Origin: Camarhynchus parvulus | Lineage: Eukaryota; Chordata; Aves; Passeriformes; Thraupidae | Assembly: GCF_901933205.1 (NCBI RefSeq) | Contig: NC_044572.1 | Coordinates: 79,481,465 to 79,545,464 of the forward strand | Length of the DNA stretch: 64,000 bases | Reading direction: 5' to 3' | In this document: in pieces, positions 52,201 to 64,000 of the stretch | Layout of the letters: each line of letters opens with the position of its first letter | Numbering within the stretch: the stretch's first letter is position 1 | The notes under the pieces: model-generated | Database searches by the model: none | Seen by the model: the letters and a program-made list of their open reading frames with translations, nothing else | What the model was told of the DNA's origin: nothing | Made by a program: the position numbers and the translations under genes

Positions 52201-54350
52201 TTCAAAATAATGCAGGATACACATAGTGAAGAGATACAATTGTGGCTAGTCATTTAGAAAGATATTATAGTTAATGTACAGCTTTGTGCATTAATGTTGA
52301 CTTTAGTGAAAAACAGTACTGCATTTGCTGAATGTTTTGATAGTAGCACATCATTATTTAAGAGTGCAGCCAGCCTGGGGTACAATTTTTTGGATCTTAA
52401 TTTTTTTTTACTCTATCTTGTTATGATTTAAAAGCTACATTAAGTGATGCTAAGCAGTAATAATGCTAAATATTCTTAATCTAATCCAATTATTAAGATA
52501 GGATTTTAAAGGTTTATTTTGCATTTTTTGTTCAAACTATACGCAGGAGTAAGTTGTTTTGATGTTACTATTGCTGTTCAGAGTTCAAGTGGCTTGAATT
52601 GGCTTGTGAGGTACAGCAGATCTCATGTCAAAGAAACTACAAGAATATTCTCAATGTAATTTTTGTACTTTTTGAAATCTTGTATTTTCAATCACTTCTG
52701 TATTTTTCTTTACATTTCAGTTCTGCTTTAAATTTTTGTCATATTTATAGCAGTTTCTTCTCTCTCTCCTTTTCTCTTCTATTGATATTATAAAGGCGTA
52801 GGCCTTTTGATGAGCACGGATCTGTTCTGTATGATTCAATGGTCTTGCCACCCTGGAATGTCTGATGAGGTAAATAATTTATTTTACTGGAGTGATGTCA
52901 TATTCATGAGTTTCAAGACCCAAGGGCCCTGAAGTCTTAATGACTGCAAATCCTTACCAATTAACCTACTCTGAAAAACAAGGTGTGTCTGAAAGGACAG
53001 AGATTTTTTTTTCTCTGTTGATCATCTCTGGTTCTCAGCTAATCTAGGAGGAGATACAGGATTTTCCAGTCTACTTTCTTTAGAATCTCCATACCACTTT
53101 CTCTTTTGGCTTTGGAGGTATCTTGTTATTTGCTTCTGCAAGAACAATCAAGTTGCTTTGTCCCCTTAGTTTTTCCATCACTTTATGATGATAATAGGTC
53201 CCTCTATGTTCTGCTAATTCAGTAATGGTTCCTGGGTCAGAGTCAGGGGACACAAGACAAGAGATAGTGTAGTTTGGAAAAAATGGTAATGCTTTCATTG
53301 GGACTGATGATCAGTCAGCAATCTGACTGAAAAAAGAACTTCCATGTAGGTCTGTCAGAAATACTACATGCTACATTTCTTGGTAGCCACTATAAATAGA
53401 ATACTATATGCAAACACATGCACTTATTGCAGCTCAAATTTTTTTTACTTTCAATTAAATGTGTTTGCCTTCCTGACTTGGGTTCCTTTGAACTGCTCAG
53501 TCTGAAAGTCTTCCACTAATGTTGCTGAAGTTTGCAAGTGATCTATTAAAAAATTAATCCAATAAACCCATTTTGACTGATGTTTCATTTTATTGCAGAC
53601 AAATCTCAAAGAGGCATACCATGCAATGTGACTTGTAAGCAGGCAGCAAGCCTTTTAGTGGAAGATACACATCTTGCAGCCAGTCTTCAATTCATTGACT
53701 GCTCATTAATTTAAATGGTATTTCTTGGGTAAAGAAGTTAGAAAATGACCTTTGATTTTGTCTGTTTAAATGTTGCATCATTCTTATGGAGAAGAACTGT
53801 GGAAGTAGAACAAAAGGTAGTAAATCCATAATTAAAAGCACATTCTGTAGATTTGCTTCTGCTTCTGTATTTACTTTAACTTACTATGTCATGGTTAAGG
53901 GTTAATATCAAAGAAAAACAAAATGGGAAAAAACAAGCAAAACCCCCACCTTACAGCATGGGGTTGACATTGGTCCTTCTCGCAAGATGGAATTACAAGA
54001 GAAAGCAGAGGCTTCAAAACAGCCTATACAGTCACAGTTAAATTTAGACAATATGTATTAAATTACAATTTCTCTATTGTGGAACTTGAGACCCCTGAAT
54101 ATCTGTAGGAATAAGATTATAAAGAACATCAGGGCAGAAATTCAAGGTTATTTCGTAATGGACCATTTTTATGGTCCAAAGTTGAAATCTTAATTGCTTT
54201 TTATAACACAGTTTGAACAGAGATAAATATTGAAGTTTTACTTCTCTGCTGAATTGTCATGCTTCTTTTTAAAAGGAAGGGACCTAGGTGCTGTACCCTG
54301 TGGAGACAAGTTGATTTCCTTCTTTCAGTTCTTTTGTTCCCATGTGCAGG

Positions 54351-54416
54351 GGAATGGGAAAACAGAAAAAGGAAAAGAAGAAGAAGAAAAAAAAAAAAAA
54401 AAAGGAAAAAAAGAGC
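54351..54416 (+). repeat. Purine-rich A/G tract with a 17-base A run
   Basis: GAATGGGAAAACAGAAAAAGG leads to (GAA)n and an A run (54387-54403), then GGAAAAAAAGAG. It looks like simple sequence, and the lysine- or phenylalanine-rich open frames crossing it are artefacts of the tract. No LINE sequence precedes it, so it is not clearly a retroposon tail. Confidence 0.9.
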
Positions 54417-57400
54417 TTTATTTGCATGGAGGAAGGGCAGGGATTGAATGAAGCATTCAGCTCTGCCAAGGCAGCCATTCTCTTCTGTGGCATCAGTACT
54501 CTGCCAAGATTGTCACACTGTGATACCTCCTTTATTTTGAAGTTGGAGACTTTCTATAACTAGGATCTTTTAGGCCTGTGGTTTTGCAGTGTGATAGCAT
54601 GAAGCCTGATGGGAAGGATTCACCATGAACTACTGCCTGGAAAACCTTGGCCAGTTCTCTGTGAGCAGAAAGCTTGCAGTGAAAGAAATGGCAACAGAGG
54701 GGAGAAGCAATGAGTGTGGTATAAAGTTACTTTACTTTTTTGATAGGACAGTAAGCACAGTTAGTGTGACTTCTCTTATCTTTTCCACTGCATCTTGATG
54801 GCCTTTTGGTAGCATCATGGGGCAAAGCTATTAACACTAAGAAAAAAGATTCAAATACATGAGGACACAGAGCCTCTTATGGGAAATATAGCATCTGAAA
54901 TGGCATTGCTTGCTTTCTGAATGCTGTTCAAAATGCCTTCAAATGCCAGTGTTGACTGCATTGGGTATTGCAATTAGTGATTATTTTCCCAAAATATCTT
55001 TTTTTAAATAAGTTTAAACAAGCTCACTACATTATTAAAAGTTATGGCAACCATAGGGATTTCCGACTATTACTATATTCCGACATTACTATAAGAAATG
55101 ACTTACTGCTCAGATTAATTTTTTTTCAATTTTGCAGCATATGATTATTTTCATATTTCATCTAAATTCATGAGCTATAGAATAATTACTAAAGGAAATA
55201 TATTTTATGTAAATAGCTGAAGTTTTTTTCTCAGAATCAAAATTATGTTTGCAATTAATGAAAATTATATTAGGCAATTCTTTGAAAGTCTGTTGTGAGT
55301 TCTTCACTGATTTCCAGATTTTCTCTGAGATTTTAAACATGTTGTAAGTAAAAAAACCTAAAAGCTCAAGTGTTCAAAATGGTTTATAACTATTAAAGAT
55401 AGTGCTCAATTTTATTCAAAACTGTGATATTTTGGATACTATGAGTTGTTCTACTGGTACTTGGGGAATAAAAGCAACTTTAAGGTTTCTGTAGTGACTG
55501 GCTTTATGTGCCTTACAATCTCATTGCATTTGGCCACCAGTTGTCCAGACATGGAGTTCTGGGTGTCTGGTTCTGGCTCCATCACTGCCTGTTTAGCCAA
55601 GTTCTTTTCAAGTGGAAGCCAACTGTGCCTTTTAGTTCTTACTTCACTTATGAATTTTTCATTGTTTTAATCTGTTTTGCCTGTGAAACTTTAAATTTAT
55701 GCTTGCTCTTGTCTCATGGTAATGACATACGGGGACAGTTGATGTACTGTAGCAAGGCACCTGTCATTGCTCCCTTGTACACAGGATAACTGTGTAATAA
55801 AATGCAAGTGGTGTTAAGGAATGACCCCATTTCAATGAAAGCTATAAAAAAATATATACATAAGGCTTTCACAGACATTTTTAGAGAGTACCTGTAAAGA
55901 AAAAAAGCTGTAGCAAATAAAAAGGCGAGGAATTACTTAATGGGGACTATTTAAGCATTCTCTGAACTAATTATACCTGAAAATCCTTTCTGAATGTATT
56001 CCAGTGCTTCACCTGCAGAAAATGTATACTGCTTCTCTGATAGATAGTGTTGTCAGTTTTACCAAGTGTTGCAGCCAAGTGGCAATATATTTGTTCTCTC
56101 TGAGATGTGTACAGGATGACTGCACTCGCAGACTGGCTGTGAGAGTGACAGTAACACAGAACTCGCTTTTCAGTTTGCTTATGTTACTCCATAAACGTAT
56201 AGGCAGGTCATGCTTGAAATGAATGTGTCACCATTACTTTCCTATACACCGGTATCTTTAATGTCATTTCCATTTCATTACCCTACCCAGAGCAATTTAA
56301 GTTATCTGTGATAGCATTCTTTGTCTGCTGTCAGCATAGTATTGGTAAGGCATTCAGGGGCCAATGGAAAACAAATGAAGAGTGTGGGTATCCTTGCCCC
56401 CGCAGGATAAATTTATGGAATGGTGCACTAATAATGCTCAAGTTTCTAGAAAACTTTCCATGTCTTTCCACATGGACTAGCTTTCAGCCAGAAAATGTAT
56501 GACACTGAGACCAAATGTCACTGTCCTAAGGGCACAGAGCCAGTTTGTAGGTGTTCCTTTTCCAGTCCCATTTCCTCTAGGAGCACTGAATGTCCATTGT
56601 AGGTAGCCATGTCTTCAGCCGTGTGCATTGCTGTGTCATCCGGGGGGACCTTGAATATATATTATGGGTAACTTCTCTCCTGGATGGACCTCTTGGACAG
56701 GCACTACAGCTTGTATTCAGGTCTGTTCCCAGCCCTATCTCTGGATGCTCGTGACTCAAGCCCTTGGATGGATTCTAGACCCAATCAGTTACTTCACTGT
56801 TTTGGGAACTGTAAGTAGACTGATACCACCCTCTCTGCTCAATTCCTTGGCAAAAGTGAGGAGGTTATCCACAGCACAGTGTGGGGCACTGAGCAGACCA
56901 AAGGTGTGTCCCTGGATGTTTCTTCACAAGGGTGTTCTGTCCTTGGGGGCTTGAAGACTTCTATCCTGAAGGATTCTCCCATGTGATGATCCTGGTTCTG
57001 TGGGTGGGGCAATCCAAATGAGAACAAAGCTTAAGTGCTGTGTTTCCATGTGAAAATGAGCTCGGGATCTCTGTAACAGAGACATGTCTGTTTTGCTACC
57101 CCCAAAGTCTAGTGGTGGTTTAGGGTCTTCAAAGATGAAGGTTTTCATCTTCATTAAGACAATGCAGCACCTGGTCAGCTTGCACATTGCAGTGTAGTAT
57201 AAGAAGCACTGGAAAGTAGCTCTGAGCCCCTAAGCCTTTCAAGAGCCTTTTGGATGGCATATGAATGTTTAGTGAGTATTTGGTTTACCTCTGGAACAAT
57301 GTTTTCAGCTAAATTTCTTCCTTAAAGGATCTAGTTAGCATGCACTGTACCCATTCCAATGGGACTTTACTTCATGGATTTGCTTCAAAATGATATTACT

Positions 57401-59603
57401 GCTTAGGACTGAAAAGAGTACCATAGATGCAGCCTTAGAACATCTTATGATGACTGCCAGCCACTGAAAGGAGCAATAATTGTCTCATGCTCACATCACT
57501 TTTTCTGTGCTCCTTCTGCTTCCTCTTCTGAGTTCTGCTTGTCACACTAAACATTCCCTGCTTGGAGGGAAAGCTAATTCATGAAAACCTCCGAGCTTTC
57601 CCTCAGATCAGCAAGCTGAGGAGAGCCTCTAGAGAGCTGCACAATTACTAAATTTAACTCAAGGGAAGAAGTCAGAAAAGCAGGGAGAATACGGGTCTAC
57701 CCCCTCTGGCCTCCGCCTGTTTTTAGATTGAATTAAGTCTAATATGGAAATACACCCTGAAGGAGAATCATTTATTTAGAGTTTATTTAGAGAAGACACT
57801 GTTGCTACTGGTTGAGAATTTGCACAGCTGAGGAGTCACTGTTTAAAAAAGTGTGGTGGAATTCCCCAAATCCCTGACATTTTTTTTCAGCAGATAATAA
57901 ACATTGTCAGATGTCTTGTGGAGGTTTTTCTTGACAAATGGAAAAACACTGGATATGTGTTTGGTTTTCTTCTTTTGTTCTGACCTTCTCAGAAGAATGA
58001 AAAAAAATCAGAAAGTAACAGTGAACTGTTATAATCAGTATTATATTCACAGGCAGATACAGTAGGTAATGCACCACTAAGATCATGCTTCTTTTATTCA
58101 TCTTTCCAAAATCTGTTTTAGGATGAGTTCAGTATTTTTCCAAATTTTAATATGGTTTTGTGTATCTGTACTTGGATGATGATAAAGATAAAAATTTGGT
58201 ATTGTATTTTTCTACCTATAATTTACAAAAAGCATATTATCTGCTTTCTTTCCAATCTATTTATCTTTTTCTAAGAAAAAAACACCACCAACAACCCTCT
58301 TTAAAATGCCATATTAAAACACCACTCAGTCAAGGAGTGAATTTTGAATCTCCTGCTGGAACTATTCTCAGCTCACTTTGAACTAAACAGAACAGAAACA
58401 GCAGGAGGGTATTCTATTCCCTAAATATACATTTTGTTAGAAATAAGGTTATCTAATTAGAGCATATTAGTTGTGGAAATTGGGAAGTCTCAGTGCTGAT
58501 GTATGGGCAGATTAAGGTGGAAGTTTTAAAATAAAATCTTTTGTGTTCTTGTACTGTAAGTTGTTTCTTGCTGCTTTTGTACGCTAGCAGCTTGCAAAGA
58601 TTTTTCCAGATTGAACAGGTACCATACATTTCCTCCTAGGCTCTTAAGGGTCTGGGCTTTTTTTCCCCAGAGGTCGCTCTGCAGTGTGGCTGAGGTCTGC
58701 TTTCTGCTCTGAGCAGAGCCTCTCCCTTCTGGGCATTTCTGCCTTTCAGCCTCATCCTGGAAGCCCTTCCTCTTCCCTCTGGATAATTGTTCTGAGTGCA
58801 GCAGCCAGGAAAGATAGCTGACCACACACACTTTTAGCAATAATAGCAGATAATGTTTGTGCATCACATTCAAGAGCACAATTTGCCCAACACACTGTTA
58901 AAATATGGAGACTGAAGCAGATACCAAGGAAGATCCTTTGGCCTTAATTAAATCCTGCAGTTGTGAGCCTGTAGCTAGGACCGTCCAGATTTAGCACTAG
59001 GTGTGTGTCAAATGACTACAACTGAATGGTTGAACAATTTAAGGTATCTGATGTTTATTATATCCATTACATTAAGCATGCTTTGGGAAAGTGAAGTGTG
59101 ATAAACAAATCTAGCTATGGAGACCTTGGCTGAACTGACAATTCCATGGCTACTATTCATGAAACCAAAATTATTTTTCTGCTGTGAAAAATACACATGT
59201 GAGTATGTCCAGCAAGGTTGTGACAGGATATGTTGAAGTATGTAAGTTTGTGTGTTGGAGATTTAGACAGAAATTACCAAGTAATTGCTTCTGGAGAGTG
59301 CTTAAGGATTGTGCTAGAACAAGCTTTAGAGTCATTATTTGCAGAGAATTTGCATACATGTAATTTTATCAGAAATTTTGCTGACCTCAAGTAGGACCCA
59401 CATCTATTTGTCGCAGGTACTCCCTGCTCCTAACCCCTGGTGCCTTCATCATTCTGCCTAGGGTCCCCAAGGAACCCCCATAATGTTGGGTGAAACGATT
59501 GTGTCTCTTCTGGTTGCACTTCTGAGTTTCATCCAACTGAAAAAACAGCATAAGGAAGTTAAGAATAGTCCAAGACAAAAACTAATCCAAGGCACAACCA
59601 TAT

Positions 59604-60378
59604 GAATTTTAATAAGGGCAAGTGCTGGATTCTACACTTGGGATGGGACAGCCCTGGATGTTCAGACAGACTGGGGAATGAGAAGCTGGAAAGCAGTGCC
59701 ACAGAAAGGGACCTGGGGGTTCTGGTTGATGGCAAGTTGAACCTCAGTCAACTCTGCCCTGGCAGCCAGGAGGCCCAACCCTGTCCTGGGGGGCATCAGG
59801 CGCAGCATCACCAGCTGAGCAAGGGAGGGGACTGTCCTGCTCTGCTCTGCACTGGGGCGGCCTCACCTCGAGTGGTGGGGGCAGTTTTGGGTGCCACAAT
59901 AAAAAAAAGACATTCAGCTCTTAGCATCCAAAGGAGAGCCATGAGGATGATGAGGGGCCTTGAGGGGAAGCTGCATGAGGAGTATCACTTGGTCTGTTCA
60001 GCCTGGAGGAGACTGAAGGGAGATCTCATTGCAGTTACAGCTTCCTCATGAAGTGGAACAAACACTGATCTCCTCTCTGTGGTGACCAGTGACAGGACCT
60101 GAGGGAATGGCCTGAAGTTGTGTCGTGACAGGTTTAGGTTGGATATTAGAATAAGGTTCATCACCCAGAGGGTGGTTGGGCACTGGAACAGGCTCCTCAG
60201 GGAAGTGGTCACAGCACCAAAGCCACGAGAGTTCAAGAGATAATGCTCTCAGGCACATAGTGTGATTCTGGGGAGTTATTTTGCAGGGCTAAGAGCTGGA
60301 CTCAATGATCCTTGTGAGTCCCTTCTGTAGCTCACTCAACGCCACACCTTCCAACTCAGAATATTCCATGATTCTGTA
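59604..60378 (+). repeat. CR1 LINE, 5'-truncated, relatively well preserved
   Basis: Starts in the RT C-terminal region (TTTTAATAAGGGCAAGTGCTGG, 59607) with a 149-codon frame at 59602-60051 that keeps GKCWILHLGWD, ATERDLGVLVDGKLNLSQ and SIQRRAMRMMRGLEGKLHEE, all typical CR1 RT C-terminal blocks. It then passes through the 3' UTR (GGTTTAGGTTGGATATTAG, CACTGGAACAGGCTCC) and ends with TTCCATGATTCTG near 60370. A small in-element repeat of the CCTGTCCTGGG/CCTGCTCTG type near 59770-59850 looks like an internal expansion. Stops and frameshifts after 60051 make it inactive. Confidence 0.95.
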
Positions 60379-62391
60379 AATTTCTTTTTTTAAAAACTTA
60401 TGAGACAGAATTGGTGAATTCCTTGTTCCTAAGTACTTTATAGATCTCACCTAAGCAAACAAGTCAGTCCCTGTTTTCCCTCAGCGCTTGAACCTTCACA
60501 TGAATAGCTATGGCTTCTGGAAAGAAGCTGGCAAATGTGCCTTCTCTCTGCATGTCCTTGATAAATGTGAGGAGGGTGGATACAGTCCATAAGTCTTCTG
60601 GCCTTCAGAAGGGTCTGCTCTGCGCAGAGAGTGTAAGCCTCCAGACCTCTCCCTTTTGTCTTCATAAGGTTCTCCTTGTGTTTTGCTACTATTTTATGAG
60701 AAAGGGGGAAGGTAGGAGCAGAATAGAGCAAAACCTTAAAAAAATGAGGAGGTGGCAGAGAAATTTAAATGGATGTTTAATGGTGAGAGGCTCAGGAATT
60801 TAGTAGCAAGGTAAGGAGAGTAAGTTAGGAGCAGGAGAGGGTGAGTGGCAAGCTGAGACTGGATGAGCAAACACAGGAAGGCAGTGGTGTACCATAACTT
60901 GAGAAAAGAGTAACATGAGATTATGAAAGGAACTAGGCTAGGTCGATGGGAGCCAAAGGAAGTGGGTACACAGTTTATAGATAAGGAAAACCTGTTTCAG
61001 CACAAAATGACGATTGCTAGACTCAAAATCTTATTATCAACAAAAGGGTACACACCATATAGATATGTAAAGAGGAACTCTCCAATGCAAATAAATACTT
61101 AAGTTGTCTAAAAGTTTAAATAATTTTAAAGAAAGGAAAACCTCGTTGGAAATAGCTTTTAAATTTTTAATACAAGAGACACTTTCAAGTAGGTGCCCCT
61201 TCACCCTGCTGCTGTGTGTATTCTTTCAGTGTTCCTCTGGGTTCTGGAGCTGAAAGTGTCAATGTTTCTGAAGAGGAAAGGGGGCAATTAGAACAAGTTT
61301 TCAGCAGTGTGAGGGCTTTGCTGAGCAAGGTTCACAGAGGCAGTCCCTTTCTCCTCAGTCTTGGGATATTTTGATGTAATATCTTACCACAGTCTGTCTT
61401 CCCTCTGCTTTCCAAACTGGGGAGCTGCACACTGCCTCCCCAAGTCCCATTATGCTGGAAGGGCTGTTTGTCACACAGTGGTTACATAGGAGTGCCAGCC
61501 CCGTGCTCTGGGTGCCCCCAAACCAAACACAGGCATGTGGCCATCAGACAACTGCTGCCACAGCTAAAAGCAGCTTCCACCAAGGCAGAGCCAGACACAT
61601 CCACAGATCCCGTGCTCCTGGCTGAACAGCAAGCCTCTGACCTTGTGCTAGTGTTAGCCAAAACTGTATTTCCTTAGCTAAGGGAGAAAGGCTGATGGAA
61701 AAGACAAAGATGCTGGAGTTATAATCAAACTGGAAAAGTGAACCTATATGTCGCTGTATAGGGAGATGGAGTCTGACTCCCTCCACCCAAAAAAGGGATA
61801 CCAGAGTTATGTTTATGGAGTACTTGTGGATACAGGACTTGGCAAAAGAGCTTGGCACTATAACGCAGAGGAGCTCAGGCTTGGAGAAAAGGTAGCCTTA
61901 TGGAGTAGGAACTAATGGACTCCAGGAAATTGAATTTAAATTCAGAATTGATCCTGCATGTTCCCATTCTTTGCTGTCAGCAAGTGTCTATTGGGAAGTA
62001 TGTCCAGTCTTCTTACAGGCGAAATGTACCAGCCTTCAAATCTGCCAACTACTCTATTAATACAGAATGCAAAACCAATTCAGAAAGTCTCATCGTACTA
62101 TTTGTCTGCATGGGTCCCAGCATGATGCTGTAGTAATGGAGAAAACTGTGCAGTAGTGTGTATCTGTGTTGAAGATTTTCAAGGTTAAATAGTATTTTAT
62201 ACATTTTAAGTTACAATGCTTAAGAGGGTGATCCAAGGGTATTTTTCCACAATCATTCTGCAAACTGGATGGGTCAGCTCTCAGAATGGTCCATCATCAT
62301 TATGCAGTTTGAGATATTAAAAATTAAAGATTAATATATTTAAATCGGTTGTATTCTGCTCAATATTCTCAAAAATAAGTTCCTAATAATC

Positions 62392-62469
<78 letters not shown>

Positions 62470-64000
62470 ATATATCTCTGGAGGCATGCAGACTTCTCCA
62501 CTCCTGTTCTCTTGCAGTAATAGGTTTGTTGCATCATGTCAAGGTGCCAGTTACAGCCTAATGGAAAAACATATTTAATCTGTGCTTTTGTTATATTGTG
62601 GATATACTTAAGAGAAAACAGTTGAATTGGATATTCAGTTTTTGACAATAGTCTGCTTTTTCCTTTCTAGGAACAGAAGAATTTATCAACAAAACTAGTA
62701 GATGAGGATGAAGCCAAAACATGTATTTATAATGAGACAATCATGTTCTGTGTTGAGGCTATAGTGCAGGGATTTTTGTTCCACTGCATTAAATGGCAGG
62801 TAAAAGCAATAACAATTTTGTTTGATATCAGTACAGTAAAGTAAGTGCTCAGCTTAGATGTATTTTGATTATCTTTCAGAAAAAAATGATTTTTCAACCC
62901 AGTTATCAATCTAATTTATTGGATTTATTGGAACTGAGCTCAAAAAGTATGACTTAGTACCCACATATATTTTAGGTTTTCTTGAATGTACCAAGAAATG
63001 TGTCACCGATGGGGAGGCTTTGTTAATTTTTGATTTTTATTTTTTGGAAAAAGGTCAGTGCTGTATCTTTTGGGAAGAAAACCTGGTGCATACACAGCTT
63101 TCTTTACATGGTTTGATTAATTTCAAGGATTCTTATTGTGGCAAAGTAAGTGATTCAGGGATCACTGTTCAAACTCAATACTTAACTCCAAAGAGGGCAT
63201 GTTCATTGCACATTCTGGCTCATCCCCTGTCTAGGTCTTTTTGCTCTGGGCATGGAAAGTACAGACACACTAATTCAGATCTGGAATTGCAGAAAAAAAA
63301 AAGGTTCCTATTTAGCTGCAATTGAAATGCCAAGATTGGGAGAAGGAGGAAGTTTAAATTATAACTCAAAATCTATTGTGGCAATATTTGCAGACATTCA
63401 TTTTTGCTGATCGGCTGCCCAAGAACTTGAACTGCTGGTGTTTTGGGGACCGAGTGGCCACCTTACCCAGGGGGCTACTGTGCCTTTTGTGTGAGCTAGC
63501 TGGGCTTTCTCATGTCCTTCCTGGCTATAGAGACATTCAGGGAGCTTGGATGTCCCTGTGCTGTGTTTTGCTGTACTTACAGTTGTGTGCAGCACTATGG
63601 GAGAAGACACAGACTGTTCTGGGAGGGCAGTGCCAGAAGCAGGTTACACAATCAGTTCAGCAACGACTGTCTGCAGGGATTTGCAGCTGTGGCTCTGACT
63701 TGTTTCATGTAGCCAGAGTGGTGTAAGTGATGTACTTAATGAGCTTAAATGTGTTGCAGTGGAAAAGTATGAAGGACAATTAGTTGGCCTCTATTTTCCT
63801 CAATTTTACCCTTCTTTTGTCAGGCCACAGTTCTTAGAACTTGGTGCATCACCTGTGGGAAATGCAGGTTTTGATGGCTGGGTCAAGTATCAGGATTTGA
63901 TGGATGATATTATTTTAAGTTATGAACTAACAGAAGGAAGAAAAGAATGTATTCTTTTATCTTGTGTGGGGCAACTTTAAAATTGGCAACTCAGTATCAG
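60379..64000. other. Unassigned intronic sequence at the right end
   Basis: Includes a G+C-richer block at 61190-61680 of unknown origin (possibly an old LTR piece, not provable here), the AT/AC microsatellite and the splice-flanked open segment at 62671-62799. Another G+C-richer block at 63410-63720 has an open frame of 116 codons with no recognisable domain. The next CTNND2 coding exon was not found. Confidence 0.6.
62397..62464. repeat. Compound microsatellite (AT)18 (AC)16
   Basis: An uninterrupted run of 18 AT units (62397-62432) passes directly into 16 AC units (62433-62464), followed by AAAATATATAT. Pure runs of this length are usually highly polymorphic. The junction suggests that an AT tract arose at the edge of a CA repeat or the reverse. 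Confidence 0.97.

Larger units (their letters stand above)
44529..59603. other. Unassigned intronic sequence, longest stretch without recognised young transposons
   Basis: About 15 kb of mostly AT-rich intron. It contains the A/C tract at 49185, the purine tract at 54351 and an 11-base doublet (TTTATTTAGAG) near 57770-57793. A somewhat G+C-richer block at 56500-57240 carries open frames of up to 96 codons on both strands without any domain that I recognise. The 57540-57760 stretch looks like non-coding regulatory DNA, but only by eye. Confidence 0.6.

Noticed and set aside
54230..54563. Lysine-rich and phenylalanine-rich frames on opposite strands
   Set aside because: Artefact of the A/G purine tract with the 17-base A run.
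59602..60051. 149-codon open frame that could look like a gene
   Set aside because: The translation is CR1 reverse-transcriptase C-terminal sequence; it is part of the truncated CR1.
63376..63726. 116-codon open frame near the right end
   Set aside because: No known domain, and it does not correspond to the next CTNND2 exon; treated as chance in a G+C-richer block.

Overview
This is a window of vertebrate nuclear DNA, almost certainly from a bird and plausibly a songbird. The evidence is the many 5'-truncated CR1 LINEs, some ending in the CR1 8-bp tail ATTCTATG, the solo LTRs of an avian-type endogenous retrovirus, and an AT-rich intronic background. There is no operon, phage, plasmid, CRISPR array or other prokaryotic signal.

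The only protein-coding sequence I can identify securely is one short exon at 38012-38124 (+). It encodes part of the N-terminal coiled coil of delta-catenin 2 (CTNND2), a neuronal armadillo-repeat protein that binds the cadherin juxtamembrane region. By comparison with the human gene this is exon 3. About 38 kb of intron 2 therefore lies to its left and about 26 kb of intron 3 to its right; neither neighbouring exon is in the window.

The most interesting non-repeat feature is a compact CpG island at about 8355-8895, some 29 kb upstream of the exon on the same strand. It ends in a good splice donor (AAAG|GTAAAT, exon end 8894). It does not encode the canonical CTNND2 N terminus. I interpret it as an alternative internal promoter and non-coding first exon for an N-terminally shortened CTNND2, which could start at the in-frame ATG at 38111.

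The rest is intron. Layout: 1-2280 unassigned; 2280-3250 CR1 (+); 3251-7509 unassigned; 7510-8300 CR1 (-) abutting the CpG island; 8895-13042 unassigned; 13043-13463 solo LTR with a 6-bp target duplication; 13464-22382 unassigned, with some enhancer-like AT-rich stretches; 22383-23480 CR1 (+) split by a second solo LTR of the same family; 25640-26480 internal CR1 ORF2 relic (+); about 26630-27400 possible ancient LINE relic (-); 31108-32340 two CR1s tail to tail; 36694-36733 perfect 17-bp hairpin; 38012-38124 CTNND2 exon; 41250-44530 cluster of four CR1 fragments (+); 44531-59603 unassigned; 59604-60378 CR1 (+); 62397-62464 compound AT/AC microsatellite; 62671-62799 cryptic-exon-like open segment.

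I looked for an undescribed biological system and did not find one. The leads worth testing are the internal promoter, the cryptic exon and the hairpin.
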